A stretch of DNA of 43,860 nucleotides, from positions 11,404-55,263 of the forward strand of contig ML210343.1 in the NCBI GenBank assembly GCA_004369085.1, read 5' to 3'. Below are positions 9,003-20,590 of the stretch, one piece after another. Source of the DNA: Coprinopsis marcescibilis (taxonomy: Eukaryota; Basidiomycota; Agaricomycetes; Agaricales; Psathyrellaceae). Within the stretch, counting starts at the first letter, position 1, and each line of letters opens with the position of its first letter. The notes below the pieces were generated by a model. The model ran no database searches. It was not told the DNA's origin and worked only from the letters and a program-made list of their open reading frames with translations. The position numbers were made by a program, and so were the translations under genes.

Positions 9003-11034
9003 ACAGATTTTCCATTCGTGTAATACATAGTTTTTATAAAATTCTGCGAGTTTGGTCCCGTGTCCGTTTCGAGGCTAACGCATTGGCGCTTGAGACCGTG
9101 TTCGTGGGGTGGAGGAGGGTAATAATGAACAGTGCGGTATAACGTACAATTCTGATGAGGGTGGCATTCAGATTTCAGCTCTAAGGGTGGCATCAAATGC
9201 GTAGGCTTGGCGATGCCAATCCTGCCCTGCCACCAGTGCCTCCGGCTAGGCTCAGGCTCACAGTGCTCTGCCAAATAAACTTATATTGATGCAAGTGCAG
9301 TATTAACCAGACCCAATCAATATTTTGCCTTCTTGGAGCTGTGTACCTCTTCCTTTTCTTCTTCCGAGTCGACGTATGCAAAGGTGCTTGAAGCTCGCGA
9401 GGCTGGACGCGAAGTACCGAAGTGCGAGTGCTGAAAGCAAGCTGAAAGGCGGTTTCGGCGTCATCCTGCGAGCTGCGGTTGTTATCCTGTATATATAGGC
9501 GACAAATACTTGGTCACGGAACCACTTTTCGTCGTTTTTATGGCAAAGTAGTCATTGTCTTGATATTTGAGAGTCACAAAATACAGAATGTCAACGAAGA
9601 CCAGATGGAAACAAAAAGGAGACACAGGGACAGAACACTCACAAATTCGCGGAACTGTTTCAGCTTGTCAAACGACACAGAGTCACCTTGCTACCAAGGA
9701 CTGTGAGCTCGCTGTGAGCTAGCCAGTATGATCTGATACAATGCCGGAGTTAGATAATCGTTAGGGGCACTGCAGAGCGGTGCCAGTCCCCAACTCATTT
9801 GTAAGTAAATGATAAGGGATGCTTACTGGCTCGAATTGACTGGTAGCAGAGAACATATCGAAGGCTTAATTTCATCGTAGCTTTTATGCAGGCATGGGAG
9901 GGAGATCAATGATGTATTAAGGATAGATACACAGGTTTTCGAGGAGTATGGCCACAAGAGTGGAAGTCCGGAACAAACAGGACGGCGCAACAGAGTGGGA
10001 AGGGTGAACTTGTCCAATGTTGAACACTGAAGCATGCATAGAATCTCGGACCCGTAGAGCATGTCAACATAAGCAGTTTCCAAAGATAAACTAGTCACAA
10101 CGTGATGTTGGCCATTAACTGACAAAGCAATGACAGAAAGGCCAAAACCATCCAAGGACTTGAGACAAGTCTTCTGTGCGTAAGATCAGGGAATTGATGA
10201 TTTGAGGTGCAGTTATCGCGGTGGGTGTGAAGAGAAGCAATGAGCCATTTAGACAAAGAATCGATGGATGCAAAGATTTCCGGATATAAATGAGGGTAAT
10301 ATAACGGATTGTAGAACAGCGGATAGTCATCGATGTCATGGATGACCCTGAATGAAGGACAGTCACCCGAGGAGAGAACGCAGGGGGCGCAGGAAGGGTA
10401 CTTGAACATGGTGGAGGTAACATTGATGGTGGACGAAAGAGAGCAGCATTAATTGGTTGGAGGGAGTGTGCCAGGAAGTTGACGTCATATGGGAGCACAG
10501 GCCCAGACTCGGAAACGGAACCTTATTCGCACGGACCTGCATTTCGGTTTGCCGTGTAATTTTTACATTCCGATGTAACAAAACCCTCCTTCCACTTCGT
10601 GGAGTCGGGGACTCGTCATCAAACACTGATAAACAAAGTTGAAAGGTGCTCGCGCGTGAATTTTGAACCATACTATCTCCGACCTAGAGTTTATAAAGTG
10701 GCTAGACTTTATAAACGTTGTCCTGGCATCCCCTCGTAGAGCTGAGCTTAGAAAACTGTGCAGTCTCAAAGTATTCGGCGGAATGACCCCAGCACGCCTT
10801 TTTTGCGAACTTTGAATTAAAACTGAGGGCAGGGCACCTTCACAAAAACTTATAAACTCTGCGTATTCACTGACTTGCAACCACCGGCACGGACATTCCA
10901 AGGGCAGCTCCTTAGCTATTGGTCTAAAACTTGACCCATACATACTTTAGTCATTTCGCAATGTACCCTGAGCAGCCGGTGAGGTAGAACGACAGGAAGG
11001 TCTGCAAAAAGATGGGACAAGATTTTTTTTATAA
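9003..11034. other. About 2 kb without a supported gene
   Basis: Short open stretches occur on both strands, mainly minus between 9823 and 10943, but none shows a recognisable motif, splice logic or composition like the neighbouring genes. The 3' untranslated end of the NLR-like gene lies in the first part. Nothing repeated within the window was noticed here. Confidence 0.5.
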
Positions 11035-13839
11035 AGTCTGGGTCGGTGATAGTATGTACATAAGTGTCGGCTCAGATTGATGTTAAGACCCGGATTGTGG
11101 CTTGCAGGCAGGGGGGGACCACTGTTGCGTAGGCAAATATCAACCCCCCCGGGGTGGGTCGTGTGAAATCACTGCGGCGACCAACGGCAAACAGTCGGCC
11201 GTTACTCGGCATCAATTCGATAACGGGGAAACCCCTGTCTGTACATTAGTAGCACAACCATCGATCGTCGAATGCACAATTTCTCTCCTCTCCTCATCAT
11301 GACCAAAAAGAAGGAACCGATAAACGAACCAACACAGGTAGCTAGACATGTACAGAGAATGACGAGTATGACATGGGATTAGGGCAAGGGTAGTGAGATC
11401 TAGGCGACGGCATCTTTGCCGCCATTTCGCCGGTGATGGCCTCAGTGATTTCGCACGACCCACCCCGGGGGGGTTGATATTTGCCTACGCGTCAATGGCC
11501 ACCCCTTGCTTGCAGGATGGGTGCGCTGTCGCATGCGATCTTCAACTTCTCGCCTAAGTAGTATGCTCATAATGTTTCTTGCCGCAAAGCATCTGACTGA
11601 CGACTTCATTCACAGTGCCTGCCAACTCGACCATGGACATTCATCGATCATCTCCAGTCATTCCAAATCCCTCAGTTCCCGTCGTTGATGATCTCCATGT
11701 CCAAGCCTTCCTATTTCGCCATCTGCGAATAAGCCCCGACAAAGCCGCTCACTGTCTTCGTGCCTTCCCGTCGACAATGCCGTCTGACTGTGGACGACAT
11801 TCTTACTCATTGTGCTGCGGACGACCAGCCGGACCGATTCCTGAACATTGAGTTGGCAGATCTGCAACCACATTTGGACCACGTCAGCGATAAAGGCTGG
11901 CAGAGGTGTTGAGCCACGGTATCGGTTATTATCATGAAGCGTTGTCGAAGCAGGACAAGCGGATTGTGCAGAGACTGTTTGAGTCGGGCGCAATTCAGGT
12001 TCTGGTTGCCTCCAAGGTTCGTACAGTTGCAGGTTCACATCGTACAAGGCCCACTAACCCTTAATATAGGACACCTCCTGGAGTCTTCCCGTCGCAAGCT
12101 ACGTGGTCATCATCATGGGCGTCCAATATTACGAAGGAAAGGAACATCGATATGTTGATTATTCTGTCATGGATGTTCTGCAGATGATATGTGGGGCTTG
12201 TCGACCATTGCAGGACGAACGAAGTTGATGCGTGTTGATGTGCCAGCAGACAAGGAAGGACTTTTATAAGAAGTTCCTGGGTGAAGGTCTTCCCATCGAG
12301 TTGCACCCACCCACCCACCATGCTGCACGGTTACTTCCTTGCCGAGGTCGGAATGAAGACCATCGAGAACAAGCAGGATGCAATGGTGAGTTCGTATCGT
12401 CCCTCAAGAAATGAGTCAAGGGCTAATTGTGTCTTCAGGACCTTTTAACTTGGATCTACTTCTACCGAAGGATGACCCAGAACCCCAACTGCTATAACCT
12501 CCACAATGATAGTCAACAACATCTGTCTGACCACCTATTCAAGCTGGTCAAGAACACGTTGAGCGATCTCGTCAGCTCCGAGTGTATCGCGATAGGTACG
12601 ATTTATCTCCTTACCTCATGACAGTCCAAGCTAATAAGTACACAGAGGAGGACATGGACGTTCCACCATTGAACCCGGGCATGATTGCAGCTTATTACAA
12701 CACCTTGTGCGTACTGTCTGTTTTAAGGGCCAGCCTCTTGTTAAGATTCACGAAAGATGTGATTGTGGAGGTGTACACCCTCTCACTCAAAGAGCGAACG
12801 AAGCTCAAGGGTCTCCTCGAGGTCGTTTTCTCCTCTGCAGAGTTCGAGATGATCCCCATTCGTCGTCACTAAGACACTCTCTTCGAGTGCATCTACGACC
12901 GCGTCCCCGTCAAGATCGACAACCCCAACTTCGAGGCTCCTTATTTCAAGACTTTCCTGTTGCTCCAAGCCCACTTCTCTCGTCTGCACCTTCCACCCGA
13001 TCTTGCCGCAGATGAGGCCCTCGTACTCGAAAAGGAAGGTCCTCAACCTTTTGTCCTGCGTCGACGTTATGACATCCAATGGATGGCTCAATGCGCTGGG
13101 TGCTATGGATCTATCGCAGATGTGTGCGCAGGGCATGTGGGAGACTGATTCGCCGCTCAAGCAGATCCCTCACTTCGAACCAGAGGTATGTTTTTCGCTA
13201 GGTATATCTCGCTGATGGTTTGTTTACCATTGCTTGCAGGTCATCAAACGTTGCAAGGATGCTGGCGTCGACTCGGTGTATGACATCATGGAGCTTGAAG
13301 ATGACACCAGAAATAAGCTGTTGCAGATGAACCCTGCCCAAATGTGCGTTCGTTTTCATATACAATTTTCGCCTTCAAGTGCTGATTATGTTGCTGTAGG
13401 CGTGATGTGGCCACATTCGTCAAGTCGTATCCTACTTTGGACGTCGTTCACCAACTGGTCAAGGGCGACTACACTGCTGGTGCTCCAATCTACCTCCAGG
13501 TTGCGCCTTCTCGGGATGCCGACGACGAGGAAGACGAAGAGCCTTCAGATCCCGTCGTCATCGCCCCCTACTACCCACTCAAGAAAATGGCCAACTGGTG
13601 GCTCGTTGTTGGGGACCCTACCACTCGCCAACTACTCGTTATCAAGAAAGTCACGGTCAACAAAAGCCTCAAGGTCAAACTCGAGTTTACGTTGCCCAAG
13701 GGAAGCCACAAGCTCAAGCTGTATGTTATTTGCGATTCTTATGTCGGGGCCGATGACGACATTTCTCTGGACCCCCATCGATGTTGAGGCAGGAGAGGAC
13801 AGCAATAGCGATGCAGACACGGAAAGTGATGAAGAGTAG
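11035..13839 (+). pseudogene. BRR2: BRR2 (U5 snRNP helicase) C-terminal pseudogene, introns retained
   Basis: The sequence matches the end of the second helicase cassette and the C-terminal Sec63-like domain of Brr2, the DEIH helicase that unwinds U4/U6 in the spliceosome. Recognisable pieces in order are TRIVA (near 11095), SHAIFNF (11530), VFVPSRRQCRLTVDDIL (11770), [79 protein letters not shown]-like SVYDIMELED, VIAPYYPLKKMANWW and an acidic tail. Damage includes a TAA near 11734, a TGA near 12227, a TAA near 12870 and at least four frame changes (near 11900, 12315, 13025 and 13772). Several GT-AG introns remain (for example 12010-12068, 12388-12438 and 13184-13240), so this is a DNA-level duplicate, not a retrocopy. 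The N-terminal two thirds are absent. Confidence 0.88.
11101..11516. mobile_element. hAT-type MITE, 400 bp, with 8-bp target duplication
   Basis: The element proper is 11109-11508. It starts CAGGGGGGGACCACTG and ends with the complement of CAAGGGGTGGCCATTGAC, typical of hAT ends. The inverted arms run about 66 bp each (11109-11174 and 11442-11508) and share GTAGGCAAATATCAACCCC. It is flanked by a perfect 8-bp direct repeat CTTGCAGG at 11101-11108 and 11509-11516, the hAT target duplication size. There is no transposase, so it is non-autonomous. It sits inside the BRR2 pseudogene, between the TRIVA and SHAIFNF segments. Confidence 0.9.
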
Positions 13840-14559
13840 ATGGAACTTCCAGATGTGGTTTGGTGGTGTGACACAAGTCGTTTCTTCGTACAAAAGATAT
13901 TTGCTTTTCACCTGTGCTTTTCTTTCCTCCTTTCTTGACCTGTTTTATAGACGTTTGTAGACGTGCTAGTGTACTTTCGAATCAGCTTCCGTGCTAACTC
14001 ATCTTGAACATGGCATTTGACTCGGGGTCCTTTAGCAAGTTCAACCCTTGGCCGTGTCGTCCCCTACATGCGACTATGTTGGTCTACGTTGCCATTGAGC
14101 CCTATATTAACAACCTTGGTACTTCAGGGTAGGCAGACGTTACATCAAACTCAAATGTTCTCCTGAATCTCACTGTAACTTCGGAGTTCAACTGTCCACT
14201 CTTTACCGCTACCATCAGGATATCCAGTTAATATTTCCTCGCATACCCATGAAAGGACAATCAGTGGTACCAAGAATCTGGTTTGTTTATGAAGTGGCAT
14301 CCTCAACATTGCTCGTTGCGATGGGGGCGAAATATTGACATCCTAGTCCCGCAGACTGACCGACAACTGGTTACTGAACAAATTGAACAATTTATAGGTA
14401 GTACATATTGGTATGAACTCTCGTGGGCCCGTTCTGAACCTAACTACCCCTTGTAGGTCCAGACCAAATGCCATTGTAGTGTGAAATAGTCGAATCTCGG
14501 ATTCGGTTCAATTGTGGGCGGCCTGTCAAGGGCCACAAGTCGCGTGTAGTTGCCTCCAT
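13840..14559. other. Intergenic, nothing recognised
   Basis: The stretch follows the BRR2 pseudogene. I see no open frame with a recognisable motif, no repeat shared with the rest of the window, and no RNA gene signature I can support. Confidence 0.5.
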
Positions 14560-14625
14560 TCCAGTTTCATTACCCTCCCGAATCCTTCAAAATCACAAAA
14601 CCTCCAATGGCCAAAGCACCGGTTA

Positions 14626-14985
14626 GGGCTACACAAAGATTTGCTGGCCTTGATTCGTGGTCGGCTTATTGCATCAGAGAGCTCGAAGAACGCTACAATA
14701 CCCTTCTCGGCCATAGTTGCCAGACCAAAGTCTGCTTGTGTGGACCTTGTTTCGCAGAAATCGGTTGGTATCTTGGAGGAATTAAAGAGTCTTAACTCTC
14801 ATGATTTAAATCTTGCTGTCACGTACGACAAAGAACGAGGGTGGGCAGATATATATAGTTTTTACGAGCATATGATCAGTCGAGAGAGCTATGATTCTGG
14901 AATCGGAACCAACAATGATCATCTCAGGAACCCTGTGACCACAGTACTCGGGGAGGGAGACCGACATTTACATTAAAATCAGTAC
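14626..14985 (+). repeat. Duplicated unknown coding-like fragment, copy 1
   Basis: This region shares clear nucleotide similarity with 20340-20590. Common landmarks are AAGGATTTGCT-like AAAGATTTGCTGGCCTT at the left, CCAAAGTCTGCTTGTG, a TCGGTTG...AAAGTCT segment and CTTGCTGTCACGTACGAC at the right. In copy 1 one plus frame is open through the whole stretch (KDLLALIRGRLIAS, then VARPKSACVDLVSQKSVGIL and LAVTYDKERGW). I do not recognise the family. Both copies lie just downstream of minus-strand kinase genes. Confidence 0.55.
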
Positions 14986-15009
14986 TTGACTTCATACATG
15001 GGCAAACAA

Positions 15010-18000
15010 TTAAAGTCTGTTCTTGATCTCATCGACGCGTTTGACAACCTCTGGGGCGGAGGGCCGCTCAGCGGGCGATTGCTTCCAGCAATCCTCCATC
15101 AGAGACAGGACTTCAGCCAATGGACCGACGCGCTCAGCCGGCACCGCAGGCCTTATTCCTTGAATGACCTTTATCGCTACCGACATCTCGCTCATTCTTC
15201 CAAATGGTATGTCGCCTGTTACTATCTAAAAGATGCGGTCACTCAGGTAAGTTACCACTAGCAAAACATCCCCACACTCACCTCGTAGCAGACGCAGGAG
15301 AAGGCATAGATATCCACTTTCTCGGACCATCTGGCCGTCTCGCCCAGTACATCATCAACCTGTTGAACGTTGGCCATTTCCTCGGGCGGGTCATAATCTA
15401 GCATGCACTCAGGAGCCTGCCAGCGTAAAGTTGCGGCTGCGCCGGCGGAGGTGTCGATAGAGGTCCAGGTGGTTATTTCGCAGTTGGAGAGCTCTGTGCT
15501 TCAAAAGTCGGCTAGACAAGCCTGGCCGTCAGGCTTGATGAGAATATTCACCTAGACACCATTAGCGCCTCTTCTGTCGACAAAAGATATTGTGTGTGCT
15601 CACCCCTTTTAGGCCGCCGTGGATCATGCTGTTTCATGTAGGTAAGCTATCCCTCTTGCGACATCCGATATCTAGTTGTAATCAGCATGGTCTGTACAGG
15701 TCCCGATAGACTCGATGGTCTGCTTACAAGGGATATCTGTGTCTTTGGAGAAAGGCCAAGGTGGCGCTTCATATACTGATGCAGATTTCCGTTCTCCATC
15801 CAGGGAGATACAATGCCTACTTTGCCATAGCCGCTCTCCTCCAGTGTGTATACTCCATAGAACGGAAGGAGGTTTGGGTGCGCGCACAAGCTCCAAGTAA
15901 TGGCCTCCTTCGACACTTCCTGCGCAGTAAGAAAATGTCGTCGGATTCAGGGGTTCCACCGAAGCTATTGAATGCCACTTACCTTTGCCTTCTTCGATAG
16001 ATTACGATTCTTTATGTCGTTGCGGTATATTCTAATAACCTTGATTGCCACCGGTTTTCCGTCGAATTCTCCTTTGTAGATATCGCCAAATCCGCCTCCA
16101 GTGTATGGGTGTGGATCTTGCTTCAGTTTCTCGAGCTTTAGGGCCGTCTGAAATTGCTCTTTAGCGCCGCAAAAGCGGATCATGGCTTTGCATAGATGGG
16201 GTCTGTCTTGAGCGTTAACGCGACCAGTATCTCGCAGTAGCTTTACGTGTCTTTAGTAGACTTAGTGAAGGTGAACGGTGGAGCACTTACGTTCAGATCC
16301 GATAATGCACAAAGCTTCAGTGCGTGATGAAATCTTCAGGATTGTTGCAAGCTCGTGCGAGGAAAGATCGTTGACTCGTGTATCTGACGCAGATGTCGGC
16401 CACGCTGCGAGTGCGTGGCGAGGACTGAGGTCAGTTGAGGTGCTTTTGATGGACGATTAGTTGATTTGCTAACCTAGAGTGTGGTAGAGGAAGGCTGAAT
16501 CCGATGAGTTCATGTCTTCCTCGTGATCTTTGGTGCATGACGCAAGATACGCTAGCCGACGCAAGCACAGACTTCGGTCTGTACACCGATGTTGAGCAAA
16601 GAGCTCTTCCCATTCCATGATTTGTTTGTTTGGAGATAAAAGACGTCCAATGTCATCTCTCTTCTCTATCGAGAAAATGCCTGAAAGATGGATTGTCAGG
16701 AGTCGAAATGAGCATTGGGGAACTATTAGGCTGTAACACATTGCGCACCATTATGCTTATCCAGTACAATCACAGTGTTGGACGTGATCGCCTTCATGCA
16801 CTCCATAGACGTCTCCTGGAATGCATATTCCCTCCGGAACATGCCGATCGTGGACTGCAGTTGGGACCATTTGCCCAGCCAGATCTCGTCATGGATTAGG
16901 GAGAACGTCGGCCTCTCCCCACTGGCAAGTCCCAAAGCAGAGCAGAGAACACGACCGATGCATTCTCCGGGATACACCTATTTCCAAGGACACCAAAAAT
17001 TGATCAGCGTCTGTTATACAACAAACGATAAGATATAAAAACGCACCAAACGATCCACATCCCTTGGAAAGGATTCGATTATTAGAGCATCCTTTTCTGA
17101 TGCTTCTGGTGGTAGGGAGTCTGTACTGACAGAATTGCTTTCGCTTGAATTCCTGTATGTGGTTGCTGAGCGAGATGATTCAGTATTGCTGGGTACGTTT
17201 TGATCTTGGGTGCTTGGACCCAAATTTGATCCTTCGCGCCTCGCTTCAGACATGACCGCTGTGCTCTTGTCCCCTTTGGGTAGAGACTCCTCCTCATCCG
17301 GGACCATGAGATAATATCCGTTGATGAATAGGCACTGGTTTCTGCTATCCGAGGGCATTGCTGTAAATTCAGGACCAGCCTGGCCTTCAGTTCCATCAGG
17401 CTGCACAGTCCACTTGAACGCATACTGGAGTAAATATGTCCTCCCCGATTCGCCAGTTCCGAGTTTATTCTTCAGTTTCAATATGTCATTCGAATTAAAC
17501 GGAGGTAGGGAAATGCCGGGGGCGCGATAATGGGCGGCAACCGCCCAACTCGCACTCTTGACGCATCCTGTGACAATGTACAGAGGCGTATCTTTAATAT
17601 TCTGTCTGGTTCTTGCTAACCGGTAAAGATGTCTGCAATTGTGCCTGATAAATGGTTCCAAGACAGATCTTCGGACGGACTCAGACTGTGCTCCAAATGG
17701 CGTAACGAGCACGGCACCCTGGTTTTGTAACCATGAGAATTCGATATCGCAGAATCTGCAGGTGCCAGGGAATCAGCGACGGGATTGAGCAAGGATGTAG
17801 AGTGATATACCGAGATGAGACAGCATTGTCGTTCGCATCGGCTTGGGAAGCGCCTTCAACGAATGACTCCATCTCCCTGAGGACTGTAATCGGGCCTTGA
17901 AGATCTCTAGAGGGCGGTGGAGCAAATTCGTTACCGCCCGGATCGACCATGCGACTCAGCGCCTCCTCATCTTCTCAGATGTTGAACAGGTAGCAGAAAC

Positions 18001-18416
18001 CAGCTCCGTCTTCCGTCAGCACGCCCACATCTCCCGGAATTACGCCGCTTTCACGTCCTTCTGGAAGGGAGTTTGGTCTGGGATTCCACAGGGGAAAGCC
18101 ATGCTCCCTGATCATGAAACGCACATAAACGTCCCGCCGGAGAACTTTTGTATGCGAGCGTGCGGGACAGATTTTGTGGACATTATCTGCATCTAGTGTT
18201 ACCTGTGCGAGCCGTTAATAGTGAGTAATCATTTGCCGATGTAGAACTTACGGTCGCGTTGAGGACGGAAGGATTGGTGATGTTGTTGATTATTGAGACC
18301 GGGATCGTCGTCGTCGCATTCGCCTGCGGTTTGTTTATATTGGTGGCAGATGTGCTCTGTATTTCGCTACCGTTGATGTTGACATTCGAAGCGCCGGTTA
18401 AAATCTCGCTGGGCAT
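15010..18416 (-). pseudogene. TKL-type kinase gene with N-terminal GASN and unnamed conserved domain; inactivated
   Basis: Reading leftward from an ATG at 18416: a GASN motif (TGASNVNINGSEIQ); a conserved region of unknown function with GDVGVLTEDGAGFCYLFNI, then FSWLQNQGAVLVTP, HNCRHLYRLARTRQNIKDTP and GCVKSASWAVAAHY; a linker; and a protein kinase with glycine loop TGGGFGDIYKG, VAIK lysine, SPWMENGNL hinge, LRWQAPEC activation-segment end and a C-lobe ending near 15010. Lesions: TGA at 17977-17975 after LFNI; a frame mismatch near 16430-16480; a one-base loss in the catalytic-loop exon (68 nt instead of 69, near 15630); HGD changed to HGG; and a TGA at 15503-15501 in place of the glycine of DFG. 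Introns are otherwise normal. The unnamed region resembles one I associate with other Agaricomycete proteins, from memory only. Inactivation looks secure; a pseudokinase role is ruled out by the frame breaks. Confidence 0.8.
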
Positions 18417-18501
18417 TGCAGAGACAGGAGAATTAAGAGGAAGAAGAGGATCGGTGTGCCCCGTTCAGTCGGAACATCCCCATTTTACAGCACCTTACCA
18501 T

Positions 18502-18549
18502 GATTCCCAGGACAATAAGTTCGTGTTCGCCTCATGTTCGCAGATACTA
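18502..18549. repeat. 48-bp direct repeat, copy 1
   Basis: Begins GATTCCCAGGACAATAAGTT and matches 18860-18907 with four mismatches. The two copies are 358 bp apart. They do not lie within a recognised gene. Confidence 0.75.
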
Positions 18550-18859
18550 CAGGGGTAGTATGCCTTTAAACACTGCTGTTTTCTGTGCTATTGAGGCAGA
18601 GACAAACTAGTTAGGGTATCTCTGACATTGGAATACATGTCTATTTTTCTTTTTTGAAGTCTGTTTTCAATGGGTGATGTCCCGCTACGCGATACACCCG
18701 AATTACTGTGTTTTCAGAGACTTTGAGATTTTGATCTACCCTCCTCCAGCAAGATATATCTTGTTTTATACCAATCTTTTTATGCCAATCTTTTTGCACA
18801 AGGTAATGCAGAAGTATGATCCTACCTTGACTGGCAACAAAAATGGGGAGGAGTGTGTT

Positions 18860-18907
18860 GATTCCCAGGACAATAAATTCGTGTTCGCCTCGTGTTCGCG
18901 GATACTA
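18860..18907. repeat. 48-bp direct repeat, copy 2
   Basis: Begins GATTCCCAGGACAATAAATT; second copy of the repeat at 18502-18549. The pair may mark the ends of a small insertion or a past duplication. There is nothing coding between them. Confidence 0.75.
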
Positions 18908-19059
18908 GGGTGCAGGGCCAAACTCAAAACACATGTTACATTTCTCACAACACGGCCTTAACACATTTGACACATGCCCCTCCTCTTGACCCCACACATT
19001 CATGTTTGCGTATTCAACACCTTGTTACTCCAAATTTTTACATTCTGTTTGATACCAAC

Positions 19060-19540
19060 ACTAAATTCGATGGTCCGTCCACACCAAACTGGCAGCCTTG
19101 TTTTTCGATTGGGATCCAACAAAGGACGTTTGGGCTGCCCACACCATCCCTCCGTACCTGCTCCTTCACAGCGCACCAGACTAGTGCTTAGCCTGCCGAC
19201 ACCATCCATCCGTTGCTGCTACTCGACACCATTTCCAGTGCCTGCTTCCATCTCAAGACCGCCAACCACTATACTGGGGTTTGGTCTGCCCACACCATCT
19301 GTCCTCTGCTACTCAACACCGTCTCAGGTGCTTCCGGCTCGATACAGCGTTCGATCCGCCCACCAGCATACTGGGGTTTGGTCTGCCCACACATCCCTCG
19401 TCTCAAGTGCTTCCGACTCGAGACAGCGTTCGATCTGCCGCCACCAAACTACGGTTTGGTCTGCCCGCACCATCCCTCCGCCACTGCTCCAAACCATCCA
19501 TTGTTGCTGATGGTGAGGGTTTGGCCCACCTACCCCAGAT
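19060..19540. repeat. Degenerate minisatellite, C-rich on the plus strand
   Basis: The phrase GTTTGG(T/G)CTGCCC(A/G)CACCATCC recurs at about 19128, 19278, 19375 and 19453, with GATACAGCGTTCGATC/GAGACAGCGTTCGATC and TGCTACTC(G/A)ACACC recurring between. Spacing is irregular (150, 97 and 78 bp). Several frames stay open because of the composition, which should not be read as genes. Confidence 0.7.
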
Positions 19541-20339
19541 ATCTCATTTCCAAATCCATTCTACATTACCACAGTAGCTCACCACCATTTATTTCACCCG
19601 CTTATTACTCCCTCCGCTTGTTCGTTGGATTATATTGGCATGTGATTCTCTTGGATTGACATCAGGGACAAAACTATATTCCGCCTCTGATATACTTACT
19701 AGGACACAATACTATCAACTTGTGTTTTCTGTGATTCTCTGATCCGAGCGCGATTCCAGAATGAAAGATATCAATGGGTATCTTGATGCAAGTAGGTTAT
19801 GGCTTGGATATGTTAGATACAAGGTAGACTATAAGAAGACGTAAGTAATAGAATAATACGTAGGAACAATGGAGACTTACACCTCAGATGTGAGAACACA
19901 CGTCTGAGGTGCGACGAAGGTGAAAATCTATCTTAAATAGATGTTTACCATCGATCGAAGTAAATAAGGATAAAGACTGGTAAAGATTCCATATGAGGTA
20001 GGCGCGCGCCAAAGCTCACGCGCCGAGTATGCCAAGCACTCATACCTTCGACAGGGTATACTGGATGGCACGGTCCTGGGACATATCACTGACTGACTTC
20101 CGGACCCTCAGGATACCACTATTCCCGCATTCACCTTGGCGTAGCCTCGGTTTCGAGGTTGGTTATAGCAGTAGCCGGCAAACCTTCCGGCAACCTTCCG
20201 ACCTCCCACCTTCACTGACCTACACTCACTCAATGCTTACGAGTATGCTACCGACTCTGAAGATCCGCCTCACCTCGAGGACTTGATGCCATCGTTGATC
20301 ACTCCGGTCCTCGCGAGAAAATTATATGTCGATTGATCC
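19541..20339. other. Intergenic, nothing recognised
   Basis: I see no supported gene. The first 100 bp continues the C-rich minisatellite composition, and the rest is mixed sequence leading into copy 2 of the duplicated fragment. Confidence 0.5.
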
Positions 20340-20590
20340 GCGAGGATGAGTTCACTGACAAGGATTTGCTCGCCTTCACTCACAATCGGCCATTGGATCA
20401 GAAACCTCCAAGGACTCTACAATACTGTCGACCCCTCGACCATGATCACGAGGCCAAAGTCTGTTCGTGCCAACTTTGTTTCGGAGGGATCGGTTGACAT
20501 CTGGGAAGCACTAAAGTCTCTTGACCCTCATAATTCATAATTTAAAGGTTGCTGTCACATACGACGTTAGGCGGATAAAGTGGAAATCGT
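20340..20590 (+). repeat. Duplicated unknown coding-like fragment, copy 2
   Basis: Partner of 14626-14985. It contains GACAAGGATTTGCTCGCCTT, GGCCAAAGTCTGTTCGTGCC, TCGGTTGACATCTGGGAAGC and GGTTGCTGTCACATACGAC. The frame equivalent to copy 1 is interrupted (a stop follows LKSLDPHNS), so this copy is probably decayed. The left end in a second frame reads REDEFTDKDLLAF. Confidence 0.55.

Noticed and set aside
9823..10943. Minus-strand open stretches as a gene
   Set aside because: They overlap each other in different frames, show no domain or splice logic, and have repetitive S/P/L-rich composition typical of chance.
13407..13839. Intact small acidic-tail protein
   Set aside because: It is the C-terminal Sec63-like end of the BRR2 pseudogene and has no start of its own.
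18974..19659. Long overlapping plus-strand open frames
   Set aside because: They stay open because of the C-rich minisatellite; the translations are low-complexity repeats in every frame.
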